This document shows, one piece after another, positions 6,722 through 13,264 of a stretch of 40,474 bases of DNA. Within the stretch, counting starts at the first letter, position 1. Every line of letters begins with the position of its first letter. The stretch comes from a virus: positions 1-40,474 of IMG/VR virus record IMGVR_UViG_3300014325_000025; one strand, written 5' to 3'. Below the pieces are notes generated by a model that saw only the letters and a program-made list of their open reading frames with translations, was not told where the DNA came from and did not search any database. A program made the translations under genes and the position numbers.

Positions 6722-7351
6722 TCAGGCTGCCCTCTCGGGCAGCCATACGGATATGGCCTCGCCATGCTCGAGCGCGGCGAGCATGCGCGGGTATGGTGGG
6801 TCGGCCAGGTAGGCGTCTGCCTCAGCCCAGCCGGATAGCCCCCGCGACTCGTAGTGCCCTAGGATTAGGTTGCAAGACCGGCAGAGAATTCCACGAACAC
6901 ACTTTCCGCATGAGCCATCACGACCGGGGCAACACGAATGGTCATGGTCGGTGTGGATATGCTTTGTCGCCATCCGGTCGAACGGCGAGCGGCAAATAGC
7001 GCAGGAACTATCCTGCAGACCTACCAGATGCTCCCGGAGGAACGCGGACATGCCGTATTTGACGGTGGCCTGCCAGGCGCGCTTCTGCGCGCGCCGCCGT
7101 TCCCGGTTCGCCGCGTAGTAGGCGCGGTTAGATTCGCTCACCCGTTCCCGGTTCGCCGCGCGGTAGGCGCGGTTAGATTCGCGCGCCCGTTCCCGGTTCG
7201 CCGCGCGGTAGGCGCGGTTATATTCGCGCGCGCAGCCCTTGCACCAGCAATTCAGGCCGCCCGGCCTCGTCCTGTTCCTTCCGTACTCCTCTAGCGGTTT
7301 CACCTGGCCGCATTTGGTGCACGCCTTCCCGACGTCAGGATCAGTCAACAA
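6722..7351 (-). CDS. Recombination endonuclease VII family protein
   Basis: 209 residues. An N-terminal zinc hook (CTKCGQ...CWCKGC) is followed by three imperfect 15-residue repeats of the AYRAANRERARESNR type. The endonuclease VII core is CAICRSPF...HTDHDHSC...CVRGILCRSCNLILGHYES, with the conserved His/Asp and four Cys. The family cleaves branched DNA such as Holliday junctions. Start is one of two adjacent TTG codons at 7351/7348, overlapping the upstream gene. The basic repeats probably form a DNA-binding helix whose length can vary by slippage. Confidence 0.85.
   Translation of the reverse strand: MLTDPDVGKACTKCGQVKPLEEYGRNRTRPGGLNCWCKGCAREYNRAYRAANRERARESNRAYRAANRERVSESNRAYYAANRERRRAQKRAWQATVKYGMSAFLREHLVGLQDSSCAICRSPFDRMATKHIHTDHDHSCCPGRDGSCGKCVRGILCRSCNLILGHYESRGLSGWAEADAYLADPPYPRMLAALEHGEAISVWLPERAA
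7097..7231. repeat. Three tandem 45-bp repeats inside the endonuclease VII gene
   Basis: Three consecutive 45-bp units at 7097-7141, 7142-7186 and 7187-7231, each starting CCGTTCCCGGTTCGCCGCG. They encode the basic 15-residue repeats between the zinc hook and the nuclease core. The length is a multiple of three, so copy number can change without breaking the frame. Confidence 0.9.
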
Positions 7352-7736
7352 TGATGTTCCCCGCAGCGTCGGTCACGCCCAGAGCCCTAGCCCTTTCCTC
7401 GGCGAACAGCAGGGCCTCACCCCACGTCTCGCCCTCGTCCTGGGCGGCCTGCGCCGCGCGCAGGACGATCCGCACCGCGGCAAGGTCCGGGAACATCACT
7501 CTGACGCTGCATCCCTCCCAGCCATCGAGGATGGCAGGGTCGACACCTTCGGCGATAAGGGCATGGCCAATCAGGCAGCCCGGGCGGACGGGGTTACCGT
7601 CGCCCCTGCCATGCAGGTAGTAGCACCTCCCGCCCTCACCGTCCGGGCTGGTGTAAACGAAATTCTCGCGGCCCTTCACAGCCGTCCGTATCGCACGCAG
7701 AGCCCTACCGGGGGTGATCTCCTCGAGCGTGGTCAT
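7341..7736 (-). CDS. Conserved phage protein, paralogue of the gene at 279-680
   Basis: 131 residues from an ATG at 7736 that overlaps the helicase stop (ATGA). An in-frame ATG at 7763 would place nine extra residues inside the helicase gene and is less likely. The sequence starts MTTLEEITPGRALRAIRTAV and has CYYLHGRGDG, PGCLIGHALIAEGVDP and TWGEALLFAEERARALGV. Each segment has a counterpart in the second copy. No catalytic motif is recognised. Confidence 0.78.
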   Translation of the reverse strand: MTTLEEITPGRALRAIRTAVKGRENFVYTSPDGEGGRCYYLHGRGDGNPVRPGCLIGHALIAEGVDPAILDGWEGCSVRVMFPDLAAVRIVLRAAQAAQDEGETWGEALLFAEERARALGVTDAAGNIIVD

Positions 7737-8500
7737 GCCAGAATACCCCTTTCCAAATCCCATGAGAGCAGGGTGTTATAGTGGCCTGCGGCCGACGCAT
7801 TCCCACCGCGGTTCTTGACAATCGCCACACCCATTTTCGGCCAGGTGTCATCGCCCGCGCGCCACAAGGTGAGAACCTGTTCGGGCACTTTGGAAATCTT
7901 TCCGCGTAGACCGGAAAGGGGAACGGGAGAATCGCCGTTCTCATGCTCGCCTGTCACATGGTGCAACGCGACAATCAGAGCGCCTGTTTTCCGGGCCACA
8001 TCATGCAGATAGTCGCAGACGGATTCCAGCCCGCCCCACCTGTCATCACCTCCCGCATCAATGTTCGCCAGATTGTCAACAACGATGATTTCGGGCCATG
8101 CGCCGTAGACCTGCGCATATGCCATAAGCTCATCGTCCACATCATCCTGGGAGAGTGATGATTCGTAGACGAATTGGATATGATGCAGGTCGGAAATGTA
8201 CCGTTCGTAGCCCGCCGGATAGCGGGCTATGTCCTCAATGGGAATACCCGTGTGCATCGAACATAGACGGGTGTACTGTGTGTGTGCGTCCGTGTCGGCC
8301 GAAATGTAAAGGGTGCGCAGCTGCGCCCGGTAGGCCAAATTCAAAGCGAATGGGGATTTTCCGACGTTGGGCGCGGCAGCCACAAGAACCATTTGGCCGA
8401 GGCGCATTTTCAGGCCGAGGGCGGACAGCGGGGCGAACACGTCCTTCACGGGCGTGCCCGCCTGCCCGCCTGCCCTTAGCCCGCGTGTTGCGCTCAACAT
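7733..8500 (-). CDS. DnaB-like replicative helicase / RecA-fold ATPase
   Basis: 255 residues. Walker A is APNVGKS (43-49), preceded by the hydrophobic strand MVLVAA. Walker B is EIIVVDN (137-143). A later ALHHVTGEHENGD and LSGLRGKISKVPEQVLTLW segment matches the sensor and glutamine region of DnaB/RepA-type hexameric helicases. It lacks the N-terminal DnaB domain, as in many actinophages. With the split primase it should form the replisome core. ATG at 8500 has only a weak ribosome-binding site, and a repressor-type site lies just upstream. Confidence 0.85.
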   Translation of the reverse strand: MLSATRGLRAGGQAGTPVKDVFAPLSALGLKMRLGQMVLVAAAPNVGKSPFALNLAYRAQLRTLYISADTDAHTQYTRLCSMHTGIPIEDIARYPAGYERYISDLHHIQFVYESSLSQDDVDDELMAYAQVYGAWPEIIVVDNLANIDAGGDDRWGGLESVCDYLHDVARKTGALIVALHHVTGEHENGDSPVPLSGLRGKISKVPEQVLTLWRAGDDTWPKMGVAIVKNRGGNASAAGHYNTLLSWDLERGILA

Positions 8501-8511
8501 GAGCGTACCTG

Positions 8512-8526
8512 GTTTAACCTAAGTTT
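8512..8526 (-). promoter_or_regulatory. Repressor-type operator (stoperator-like) upstream of the helicase
   Basis: TTAACCTAAGTTT at 8514-8526 on the top strand. Read on the transcribed strand, it overlaps a possible -10 (TTAAAC, 8512-8517) ahead of the helicase start at 8500, but no good -35 is seen. It is an exact copy of the consensus found at the other early promoters, so it may act as a roadblock as well as an operator. Confidence 0.65.
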
Positions 8527-8537
8527 GCCACCTTTTT

Positions 8538-8945
8538 TTAGCGGCCCCACACCGTCGCGCAGTTCCGGTCAGCTGCACACGTGCCCCGATACCACGGCTT
8601 CTGCGTCTTCGTGGAAATCCCGTGCGCGAGCGTACGCGGCCCGTGGACAGGGCAAACCAGGTCGGCGGGTGAGAAGTGCCCGGAAAGGTCTCCCGGTGCG
8701 TAGGCGGGCGTGCTAGGGGCCGTCGCGGCGGCGTTGTAGGCAGGCGCCTGCGGGGGAGGTGTAAGCAGCGGCGCGGCGGCAGTCAGAGCGCGGTGCATCT
8801 CGAGCCCATCGGCGAGCCTCTGCGCGGCCTCGGCCGTCGTCATCCCAGCGAGCAACCCGGTAACCTCTTCCGGGCTGTCACCCCGCAGATTGATCATAGG
8901 CCCGTTGTTGGAATAGGAGACCTGGACCTTATAGTCATCCGACAA
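8538..8945 (-). CDS. Hypothetical protein with C-terminal Cys/His cluster
   Basis: 135 residues. A structured N terminus (MSDDYKVQVSYSNNGPMINL, then a helix with AEAAQRLADGLEMHRAL) is followed by a Pro/Ala-rich linker (about 58-85) and a C-terminal zinc-ribbon-like segment CPVHGPR...GTCAADRNC. Genes with this layout often sit next to the RecB/Cas4-type exonuclease in actinophages, as here, so a single-strand DNA-binding or recombination partner role is possible. The function is not established. Confidence 0.72.
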   Translation of the reverse strand: MSDDYKVQVSYSNNGPMINLRGDSPEEVTGLLAGMTTAEAAQRLADGLEMHRALTAAAPLLTPPPQAPAYNAAATAPSTPAYAPGDLSGHFSPADLVCPVHGPRTLAHGISTKTQKPWYRGTCAADRNCATVWGR

Positions 8946-9743
8946 TTATGATACCCTCTTTCCGAAAATCGGGCAGGCGTGCGCGACCCCACAGGGCCGG
9001 CACAGATCCCCCGGATTGGGCAGATAGATGCCCTGGCCGATAGCGGTCTCGAGCGCGCGAAAGTCGCGCGTCAAATCGTCCAGCGTGTAAAACGACAGAT
9101 CCACAGCTGGGGTCGTCTCGCCCTTACGGGCGAGATAGTAATCCCCCTCTCTCGGATCCTCACCGAACAGATCAATCCAGGCTAGGCGGTACAATGCCAG
9201 CTGCTGCCAGCCGACCGGCGCCTTACTCCCGGATTTCAGATCACGGATCCGCCCCGGCGTCCGGCCGTCCAGCGTCAACACCTGATCGATTGATCCGATG
9301 ATGTCGACCGGGCCGTCAGGGCCCGGCACCGTCAGTCGAAACGCCACCTCGACCGCGGGGGTGCCGTCGGGAAGCTCGTAGATTTGCCAGTCGTCGGCCA
9401 GGGCGTGACGGATGTAGGTCGCCACCCATTCCTGCCCGGCCTCGGCGCGACGGTCGAGGTCGGCCTGCGCCCCGCCCCGACCGCCATACAGCCATCGGGA
9501 GAGGTCAGGTTCGCGGCGCAGCGACCCGGTGAACGCCCCTGCGAACTCCGACACGTAGATGCTCTGCCAGGTCTCCACGGTAAGGGTGCGTCCAGCGCGC
9601 TCCCATGCCTCTACGGTGCGATGAAACGCAATCCCCGAAATGAGCCACGTCGCAGGCGCCTCGGCGACCTGGTGGACCCGGTGGAGTTCGTACTGCTTTC
9701 CGCAGGACGACCACTCGGCGAGCTGGCTGTAGCTCCGGTGCAT
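8946..9743 (-). CDS. RecB/Cas4-family PD-(D/E)XK exonuclease
   Basis: 265 residues with the family layout: Cys14 near the N terminus, GIAFHRTVE (37-45), a Glu at about 132, Asp in GSIDQV (150-155), DLKSG (168-172) and QLALYRLAW (181-189), and a C-terminal cluster Cys248, Cys251, Cys257. The four cysteines fit the iron-sulfur cluster of AddB/Cas4-type nucleases. In phages this enzyme usually resects DNA ends for recombination. Despite the Cas4 relationship, nothing here links it directly to the mini-CRISPR array 5 kb away. Confidence 0.88.
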   Translation of the reverse strand: MHRSYSQLAEWSSCGKQYELHRVHQVAEAPATWLISGIAFHRTVEAWERAGRTLTVETWQSIYVSEFAGAFTGSLRREPDLSRWLYGGRGGAQADLDRRAEAGQEWVATYIRHALADDWQIYELPDGTPAVEVAFRLTVPGPDGPVDIIGSIDQVLTLDGRTPGRIRDLKSGSKAPVGWQQLALYRLAWIDLFGEDPREGDYYLARKGETTPAVDLSFYTLDDLTRDFRALETAIGQGIYLPNPGDLCRPCGVAHACPIFGKRVS

Positions 9744-10000
9744 CCGCCCCCTCTCGTGCCCGCCGAAGCGGGCTGATCAATGCTGTAGACCTCGACGTAG
9801 GCGGGCACCGCCAGGGGGCCGCCGTCCAGGTGCTCAATCCGATCGATCCATCGCCCGTCCGCAGGCACCATGGACAGGATGGCAGTCTCGAGCGCCTGTC
9901 CGACCTGCAGCGCAATGTGCACGTGATACTGCGGACCCACCGTCGAAACCACTCGGAGGATCATCCACACGCCCTGCGCACCCGGGTGCAAAATTTCCAC
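9611..10000 (-). CDS. Hypothetical protein, first gene of the leftward early operon
   Basis: 129 residues from a GTG at 10000 with a strong GGGGAGGG six bases upstream. The first 95 residues look like a globular protein (GVWMILRVVSTVGPQYHVHI, then an amphipathic helix and PAYVEVYSIDQP). The last 35 residues are Ser/Thr/Arg-rich and overlap the exonuclease gene by 133 bases, so they may be a poor C-terminal tail or reflect a frame change near 9780. No family is recognised. Confidence 0.55.
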   Translation of the reverse strand: MEILHPGAQGVWMILRVVSTVGPQYHVHIALQVGQALETAILSMVPADGRWIDRIEHLDGGPLAVPAYVEVYSIDQPASAGTRGGGCTGATASSPSGRPAESSTNSTGSTRSPRRLRRGSFRGLRFIAP

Positions 10001-10051
10001 CGCTTACCCTCCCCTGCGCCCCAGTGTGGGGGCACTTACGGTTATGCCACG

Positions 10052-10161
10052 GGTTGCTCCGTTGACGGAGCAACCGCGAGACAACGTTTTCTGTCCGCAC
10101 GCGGGTGCGGACGCAGGGTCACAAAAGCAGAACCGCACCCATCGGGTGATGGGTGCGGTTC
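10052..10161 (-). other. Cluster of three strong hairpins in the early leader
   Basis: Three perfect stem-loops follow each other: 10130-10161 (13-bp stem, 6-nt loop), 10093-10112 (8-bp stem, 4-nt loop) and 10052-10075 (10-bp stem, 4-nt loop). They lie between the predicted minus-strand promoter at 10267-10295 and the first gene at 10000. The first is followed on the minus strand by TGCTTTTG and could be an attenuator. The whole stretch 10001-10332 carries no convincing gene. Possible roles are antitermination (put-like), attenuation or RNA protection. Confidence 0.7.
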
Positions 10162-10266
10162 GTGCGGTGCATATCGGGACAGACATGGATGATCCACGTA
10201 TGTCGTCATAGCTACATCTATCTAGCCTCCCTGGCCAGGTGCTACCGTGCGTTGCCCTCCCCACAT

Positions 10267-10295
10267 ATTTAACCTAAGTTTCGGCGCCTTGTCCA
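10267..10295 (-). promoter_or_regulatory. Early leftward promoter with embedded repressor site
   Basis: On the minus strand, TGGACA (10290-10295), a 17-bp spacer and TTAAAT (10267-10272). The repressor-type site TTAACCTAAGTTT occupies 10269-10281, covering the -10 and part of the spacer, so a bound repressor would block polymerase. It would drive the whole leftward operon. No other promoter-like sequence is seen between here and 10000. Confidence 0.7.
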
Positions 10296-10332
10296 GCCAG
10301 CAAGAGGCAGATTTGGACAACTGTCCGACAAC

Positions 10333-10361
10333 AAAAAGGGCCCCCGGGGGGGCCCTTTTTG
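10333..10361 (-). terminator. Terminator of the repressor gene
   Basis: A near-perfect GC hairpin flanked by A5 and T5 runs (AAAAAGGGCCCCC / GGGGGCCCTTTTT) begins directly after the stop codon of the repressor gene at 10362. The flanking runs make it functional in both directions. Confidence 0.88.
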
Positions 10362-10829
10362 CTACGCCCTGCGCGACGAGCGACACAGGGTCCGAGGAGG
10401 CTGCCTGATCAGGGTCTCGCCCGGCCGCGCGGGCACGTACGCCCAGCCACCGTGAATCGGGCTGGCGGCGTTGGGCGGCACGTCCGGATGGTAGTAGACC
10501 ACCATGCCGTCGCGCGTCAGGGCCTGGACCCACTGCGTGTAGGCGCGCGCCTCGGCGGGTTTCAGCGCCTCACCCGCCAGCACCCGGCCGTGACAGCGGA
10601 GCATGTGCGCCGGATAGCACATCCGGTGAGCCTGGACGCTGATGCGCCACGGCAAGCCCTGTCTATGGTCCACATTCTGGGCGACAATATGGTACTCACG
10701 GAGCTTGGCATAGACGGCGGTTTCGGTCACGCCGTATTTCTCGGCTATCTGCTTGTAGGTCATGGGATCGGGCGGGCGCCTGTGGGCCGCGAGGACAGCC
10801 GCGGGCGGCAGTTTCGGACGCTGCGGCAT
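10362..10829 (-). CDS. L5 gp71-like immunity repressor
   Basis: 155 residues from ATG 10829, preceded by GTGGAGATTGGC. A TTG at 10898 would lie in the promoter, so the internal ATG is chosen. An N-terminal helix-turn-helix (MTYKQIAEKYGVTETAVYAK, about 23-42) is followed by PW...H, a helical middle, then WVQALTRDGMVVYYHPD and GGWAYVPARPGETLIRQP. This order matches the repressors of cluster A mycobacteriophages such as L5 and Bxb1, which bind asymmetric stoperators as monomers. The phage carries a matching set of repeated 13-bp sites. Assignment as the lysogeny repressor is strong by family and context. Confidence 0.8.
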   Translation of the reverse strand: MPQRPKLPPAAVLAAHRRPPDPMTYKQIAEKYGVTETAVYAKLREYHIVAQNVDHRQGLPWRISVQAHRMCYPAHMLRCHGRVLAGEALKPAEARAYTQWVQALTRDGMVVYYHPDVPPNAASPIHGGWAYVPARPGETLIRQPPRTLCRSSRRA

Positions 10830-10869
10830 GCCAATCTCCACTCGCAGGAATGGGCCAATCTCAAGAGAG

Positions 10870-10908
10870 ACTCTATCCCCCACATGGGGGTCAGTCAAAC
10901 CTAAGGTT
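10870..10908 (-). promoter_or_regulatory. Repressor promoter with autoregulatory site
   Basis: On the minus strand, TTGACT (10893-10898), a 17-bp spacer and TAGAGT (10870-10875), placing transcription start about 35 bases ahead of the repressor ATG. A variant repressor site (AACCTAAGG core, 10896-10908) overlaps the -35, as expected for autoregulation. The promoter position supports the downstream ATG at 10829. Confidence 0.7.
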
Positions 10909-10929
10909 CGACCCCGCGGCGATGGCCAC

Positions 10930-11046
10930 GATCTGTGACGTGGTGTAGCCTGTCAGGACCAGGCCGATAGCTCCGGAACGGGCGCTATCCATGCAGGTCA
11001 CTGCCTGCATGGGAGTTCACGTAGATCTGTAACCTGGTATAACCTA
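10930..11046. repeat. Imperfect 23-bp direct repeat and 22-bp inverted repeat in the repressor-integrase gap
   Basis: GATCTGTGACGTGGTGTAGC at 10930 and GATCTGTAACCTGGTATAAC at 11024 start 23-bp copies that match at 18 of 23 positions. The second copy runs into a repressor site. Between them, 10990-11011 is a perfect inverted repeat (CATGCAGG, 6-nt loop, CCTGCATG). Such elements beside an integrase gene could be arm-type sites of attP or a duplicated promoter-operator. The attP core itself cannot be identified. Confidence 0.55.
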
Positions 11047-11051
11047 AGTAT
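11016..11051 (+). promoter_or_regulatory. Possible integrase promoter with repressor site
   Basis: On the plus strand, TTCACG (11016-11021), a 16-bp spacer and TATAAC (11038-11043). The repressor-type site ATAACCTAAGTAT lies at 11039-11051 over the -10. Predicted transcription would begin near 11051, about 40 bases before the integrase GTG. Confidence 0.5.
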
Positions 11052-11089
11052 CGCAGGCGCGCACCGTAGGTGCATGACCAGGTCATGGG

Positions 11090-12148
11090 GTGATCCACGT
11101 TCCATCAAACCTAAGCATCGCAGAGGCCGCGGACATCTACCTGCGCCACAGGCGGGCGCGGTTCGCCGCAGGCACCGTGGGCAAGATCGAACGCGTGCTC
11201 CGCGAGGTCGCGGAGCACTTCGCGCGCCGCGCGTTCATCCGGATAACACCGGACGACATGGCCGACTACTGGGCGATCATCACTGCCCTGCCGAGAGAGC
11301 CCCGCGGTGAGCCTGCGACCGCGGGCACCGCGCGGAATTGGTTTTATGTGCTGAAATCATTCACCGCATGGAGCGCTGACCGTAAATACTGCCAGGTAGG
11401 CATGATGAGGGAGATTCACCTGCCACCACCCCCGCCGCGGAAAGACTACCTCTATCTGACCGCGGATGAACTCATTGTGGCGATAGAGGACGCGGCGAAT
11501 CCGCGGAACCGTTTCGCCCTGGCGCTGTTGGCGAACACTGCGGGGCGAGCGAAGGAGATATGTCGTATCAACGTCGGGCATCTGGACCTCGACAACGATA
11601 TGATGTACTACCAGCCCGTCAAGGGCGGACAGACGGACCGCATGCCCATCACTGCGGAACTTCGGCAGGAAATCGGCCGATGGCTACCCGCCTATTCCCG
11701 TCTCTACGGCGGGCAGCTGACCGAGGGCATGCCCCTGGTGCCCGGTATCCACGCGGGCAACTGGGGGCACAAACGGGTCGTCCGATTGACCGGACGCAGG
11801 GCGTCACCCAACGCGTTGGGCCATGCCGCGCAGGCGATGCTGCGCGGCCTCGGCTACACCGATGCGCAACGTGAGAGAGAGGGCACCCACACCATCCGTC
11901 GCAGCGTCGCCAGGCTGGCGTTTGACGCTGCGGCAGAGTCCGGTAGCGGCTACAGTCACGCCCTGGCCGAGGTTGCCGCCCTGCTGCACCACAAGAGTAC
12001 CGTTACCACGGAGAGATACATCGGCCTCACCCCAGGCCGTGTCGCACGCGATACGAGAATGAAAGGCCAGCCGTTTCTAACACCGATGAGGAAGAGTGGC
12101 AGACCCGAAGGACAAATCATCCGACTCGCAGGGCAGGAGAAGGCATAG
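11090..12148 (+). CDS. int: Tyrosine integrase
   Basis: 352 residues. An N-terminal SAM-like DNA-binding domain (SIAEAADIYLRHRRARFAAG onward) is followed by a catalytic domain with Arg in NTAGRAKEI (R153), HTIRRS (H267, R270), LLHHKS (H300/301) and the nucleophile in TTERYIG (Y310). This is the R-H-x-x-R-H-Y set of tyrosine recombinases. It integrates the phage at a host attachment site, so the phage is temperate. GTG at 11090 is used by default. A repressor-type site (11106-11118) lies within the first codons, so initiation or elongation could be repressed. Confidence 0.93.
   Translation: MIHVPSNLSIAEAADIYLRHRRARFAAGTVGKIERVLREVAEHFARRAFIRITPDDMADYWAIITALPREPRGEPATAGTARNWFYVLKSFTAWSADRKYCQVGMMREIHLPPPPPRKDYLYLTADELIVAIEDAANPRNRFALALLANTAGRAKEICRINVGHLDLDNDMMYYQPVKGGQTDRMPITAELRQEIGRWLPAYSRLYGGQLTEGMPLVPGIHAGNWGHKRVVRLTGRRASPNALGHAAQAMLRGLGYTDAQREREGTHTIRRSVARLAFDAAAESGSGYSHALAEVAALLHHKSTVTTERYIGLTPGRVARDTRMKGQPFLTPMRKSGRPEGQIIRLAGQEKA
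11106..11118. promoter_or_regulatory. Variant repressor site inside the integrase start
   Basis: CAAACCTAAGCAT, matching the AACCTAAG core of the family, falls within codons 6-10 of the integrase. It is followed by CGCAG, as is the site at 11039-11051. It lies downstream of the promoter, so it would work as a transcription roadblock if bound. Confidence 0.5.
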
Positions 12149-12251
12149 GATAGAGCCATGGGACGGATATAAGGATCATATTGCGTCCCTGCCTGACGAC
12201 GAAAAGCCGCCGATTGAACTAGAACCCCCCCCGGGGGGAAGCGGCGAATAG
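12096..12251 (+). CDS. Putative 51-residue hydrophilic protein overlapping the integrase end
   Basis: A GTG at 12096 opens a frame that overlaps the last 53 bases of the integrase gene and ends at 12251, just before the terminator. The product starts MADPKDKSSDSQGRRRHRIE and continues WDGYKDHIASLPDDEKPPIE. Charge and composition look protein-like. The AGGA is only about three bases from the GTG, which weakens the case. A small DNA-binding or excision accessory protein is conceivable; no homology is recognised. Confidence 0.38.
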   Translation: MADPKDKSSDSQGRRRHRIEPWDGYKDHIASLPDDEKPPIELEPPPGGSGE

Positions 12252-12258
12252 CAGAATT

Positions 12259-12288
12259 CAGGGCGGGGGGAACAGGCCCCCCGCCCTG
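12259..12288. terminator. Bidirectional hairpin between convergent genes
   Basis: A perfect 12-bp stem (CAGGGCGGGGGG / CCCCCCGCCCTG) with a 6-nt loop separates the rightward integrase region from the leftward clamp-like gene. No long T run follows, so termination may be weak. Confidence 0.7.
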
Positions 12289-12295
12289 CGGTGGA

Positions 12296-13009
12296 TCACC
12301 ACAGCATTGCCTGTGGGGTTGCGTCCCGAATATGGGGCATGATCGCGCCGCGGAACGTGGCGCCCACCTTGACAAGGATCGGTTCCTCGGACCCCCACAT
12401 GCGCAGGTCGCCTATCTGGCTTTCGGGTCCCGCGTGGCGCACCTTCGCGAAGGCGCTCAGAAGCCCCAGATCCAACGCAACGTCGCAGGGCCATGGGATG
12501 ACGCCGGGCGGGTCCTCTCGGCCGTCCAGGCGGCCTATGAGGCCGTCTATGAGGCTGTAGAGGTCTGCCTCAGATGCGCCATGCCCGAGCTGGCTGACGC
12601 GGACGTGCGGGTCGGGTAGATGGCCTGTCGTGCCTGCGGGTAGCAGAGGCAGGCCCACGTTCGTCGCCAGCTGTACCGGTAGCGCCTCGGCCTCGCCGAG
12701 GCCGATCGTCAGAGTCACGTCCTGGCCCCTCTCGCTGCGCGCCGCGCGCTCGAGCGTCTGCGCGTCGGCGCGCTGCAGGCAGGCCAGGGCCTGCCCGTCC
12801 GTCTCGGCCTGGACGTGGTCCACTCCGATCGTGTAGGCGTCCGAGGCGGACACCCTGACCGCCTCGGGCAGGATCTCCAGCCGGACGGACGGGTAGGCGC
12901 TACGGGCCGGACAAAAAGCGAGCGCGTTGCCCATGATCCGGGCGAACGCGCTCGCGTCGATGGCGGCCGAGGCCGCAGGGCCGGTCAGTGGGCGCCACCG
13001 CCGAGGCAC
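12296..13009 (-). CDS. DNA polymerase III sliding-clamp-like protein (DnaN-like)
   Basis: About 237 residues. Clamp-like elements are VRLEILPEAVRVSASDAYTI (a strand pair followed by the D-x-Y helix) near the N terminus, a second helical domain, VALDLGLLSAFAKV, and the C-terminal PILVKVGATFRGAIMPHI, which recalls the PILV...ggxxxylIMPxR end of DnaN. It is shorter than bacterial beta (about 366), so it may lack one of three domains or use a compact fold. The start is uncertain: ATG 13039, GTG 13009 (used here), or a CTG at 12988 that overlaps the upstream stop as CTGA. Confidence 0.6.
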   Translation of the reverse strand: MPRRWRPLTGPAASAAIDASAFARIMGNALAFCPARSAYPSVRLEILPEAVRVSASDAYTIGVDHVQAETDGQALACLQRADAQTLERAARSERGQDVTLTIGLGEAEALPVQLATNVGLPLLPAGTTGHLPDPHVRVSQLGHGASEADLYSLIDGLIGRLDGREDPPGVIPWPCDVALDLGLLSAFAKVRHAGPESQIGDLRMWGSEEPILVKVGATFRGAIMPHIRDATPQAMLW

Positions 13010-13146
13010 ACCCGGTCCGCGGCCCGGTCCAGGTCGCACAGACGGGCGTAATGGGTGGCGAACTCATCTGGCTGGCCGACGGACAGCTGCCCATCGCCGT
13101 AGCCGCGGACAATGTCCGCGGTGCGTATCGTCTGGTTCCAGGTCAT
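12985..13146 (-). CDS. Small hypothetical protein translated from a likely leaderless mRNA
   Basis: 53 residues beginning MTWNQTIRTADIVRGYGDGQ. The ATG at 13146 lies six bases after the -10 hexamer of the promoter at 13153-13182, so transcription should begin at or next to the ATG. There is no ribosome-binding site. It overlaps the clamp-like gene. Predicted to be mostly helical; function unknown. Confidence 0.6.
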   Translation of the reverse strand: MTWNQTIRTADIVRGYGDGQLSVGQPDEFATHYARLCDLDRAADRVCLGGGAH

Positions 13147-13152
13147 GATCCT

Positions 13153-13182
13153 ATTTAACCTAAGTTTCGACTGCGATGTCAA
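13153..13182 (-). promoter_or_regulatory. Leftward promoter with embedded repressor site
   Basis: On the minus strand, TTGACA (13177-13182), an 18-bp spacer and TTAAAT (13153-13158). TTAACCTAAGTTT at 13155-13167 covers the -10 and spacer. It drives the leaderless small gene and the clamp-like gene. Confidence 0.75.
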
Positions 13183-13233
13183 GCTCACTCTGGGTAGATG
13201 TGACGAGCATCACCCAGTTTTCATGTCACGATC

Positions 13234-13262
13234 TTGACGGTTGTGACACATATATATAAGTA
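13234..13262 (+). promoter_or_regulatory. Rightward promoter before the hairpin array
   Basis: TTGACG (13234-13239) followed at 15-17 bp by the AT-rich TATATATAAGTA (13251-13262). The predicted start is near 13268, within the first hairpin of the array. No repressor-type site overlaps it. Confidence 0.55.
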
Positions 13263-13264
13263 GA

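Noticed and set aside
8946-9743. Cas4-like nuclease as part of a CRISPR system with the mini-array
   Set aside because: RecB/Cas4-type exonucleases are common recombination enzymes in actinophages, and it is in the replication operon 5 kb from the array, with no cas1 or cas2.
10004-10264. Frame of 86 codons and a 56-codon frame through the leader hairpins
   Set aside because: No ribosome-binding site, unusual composition, and overlap with three perfect hairpins, so the leader is treated as non-coding.
10901-10930. GGTTCGACCCC as the 3' end of a tRNA and attB/attP core
   Set aside because: The flanking bases cannot form a T-arm stem, and it overlaps the repressor promoter region.
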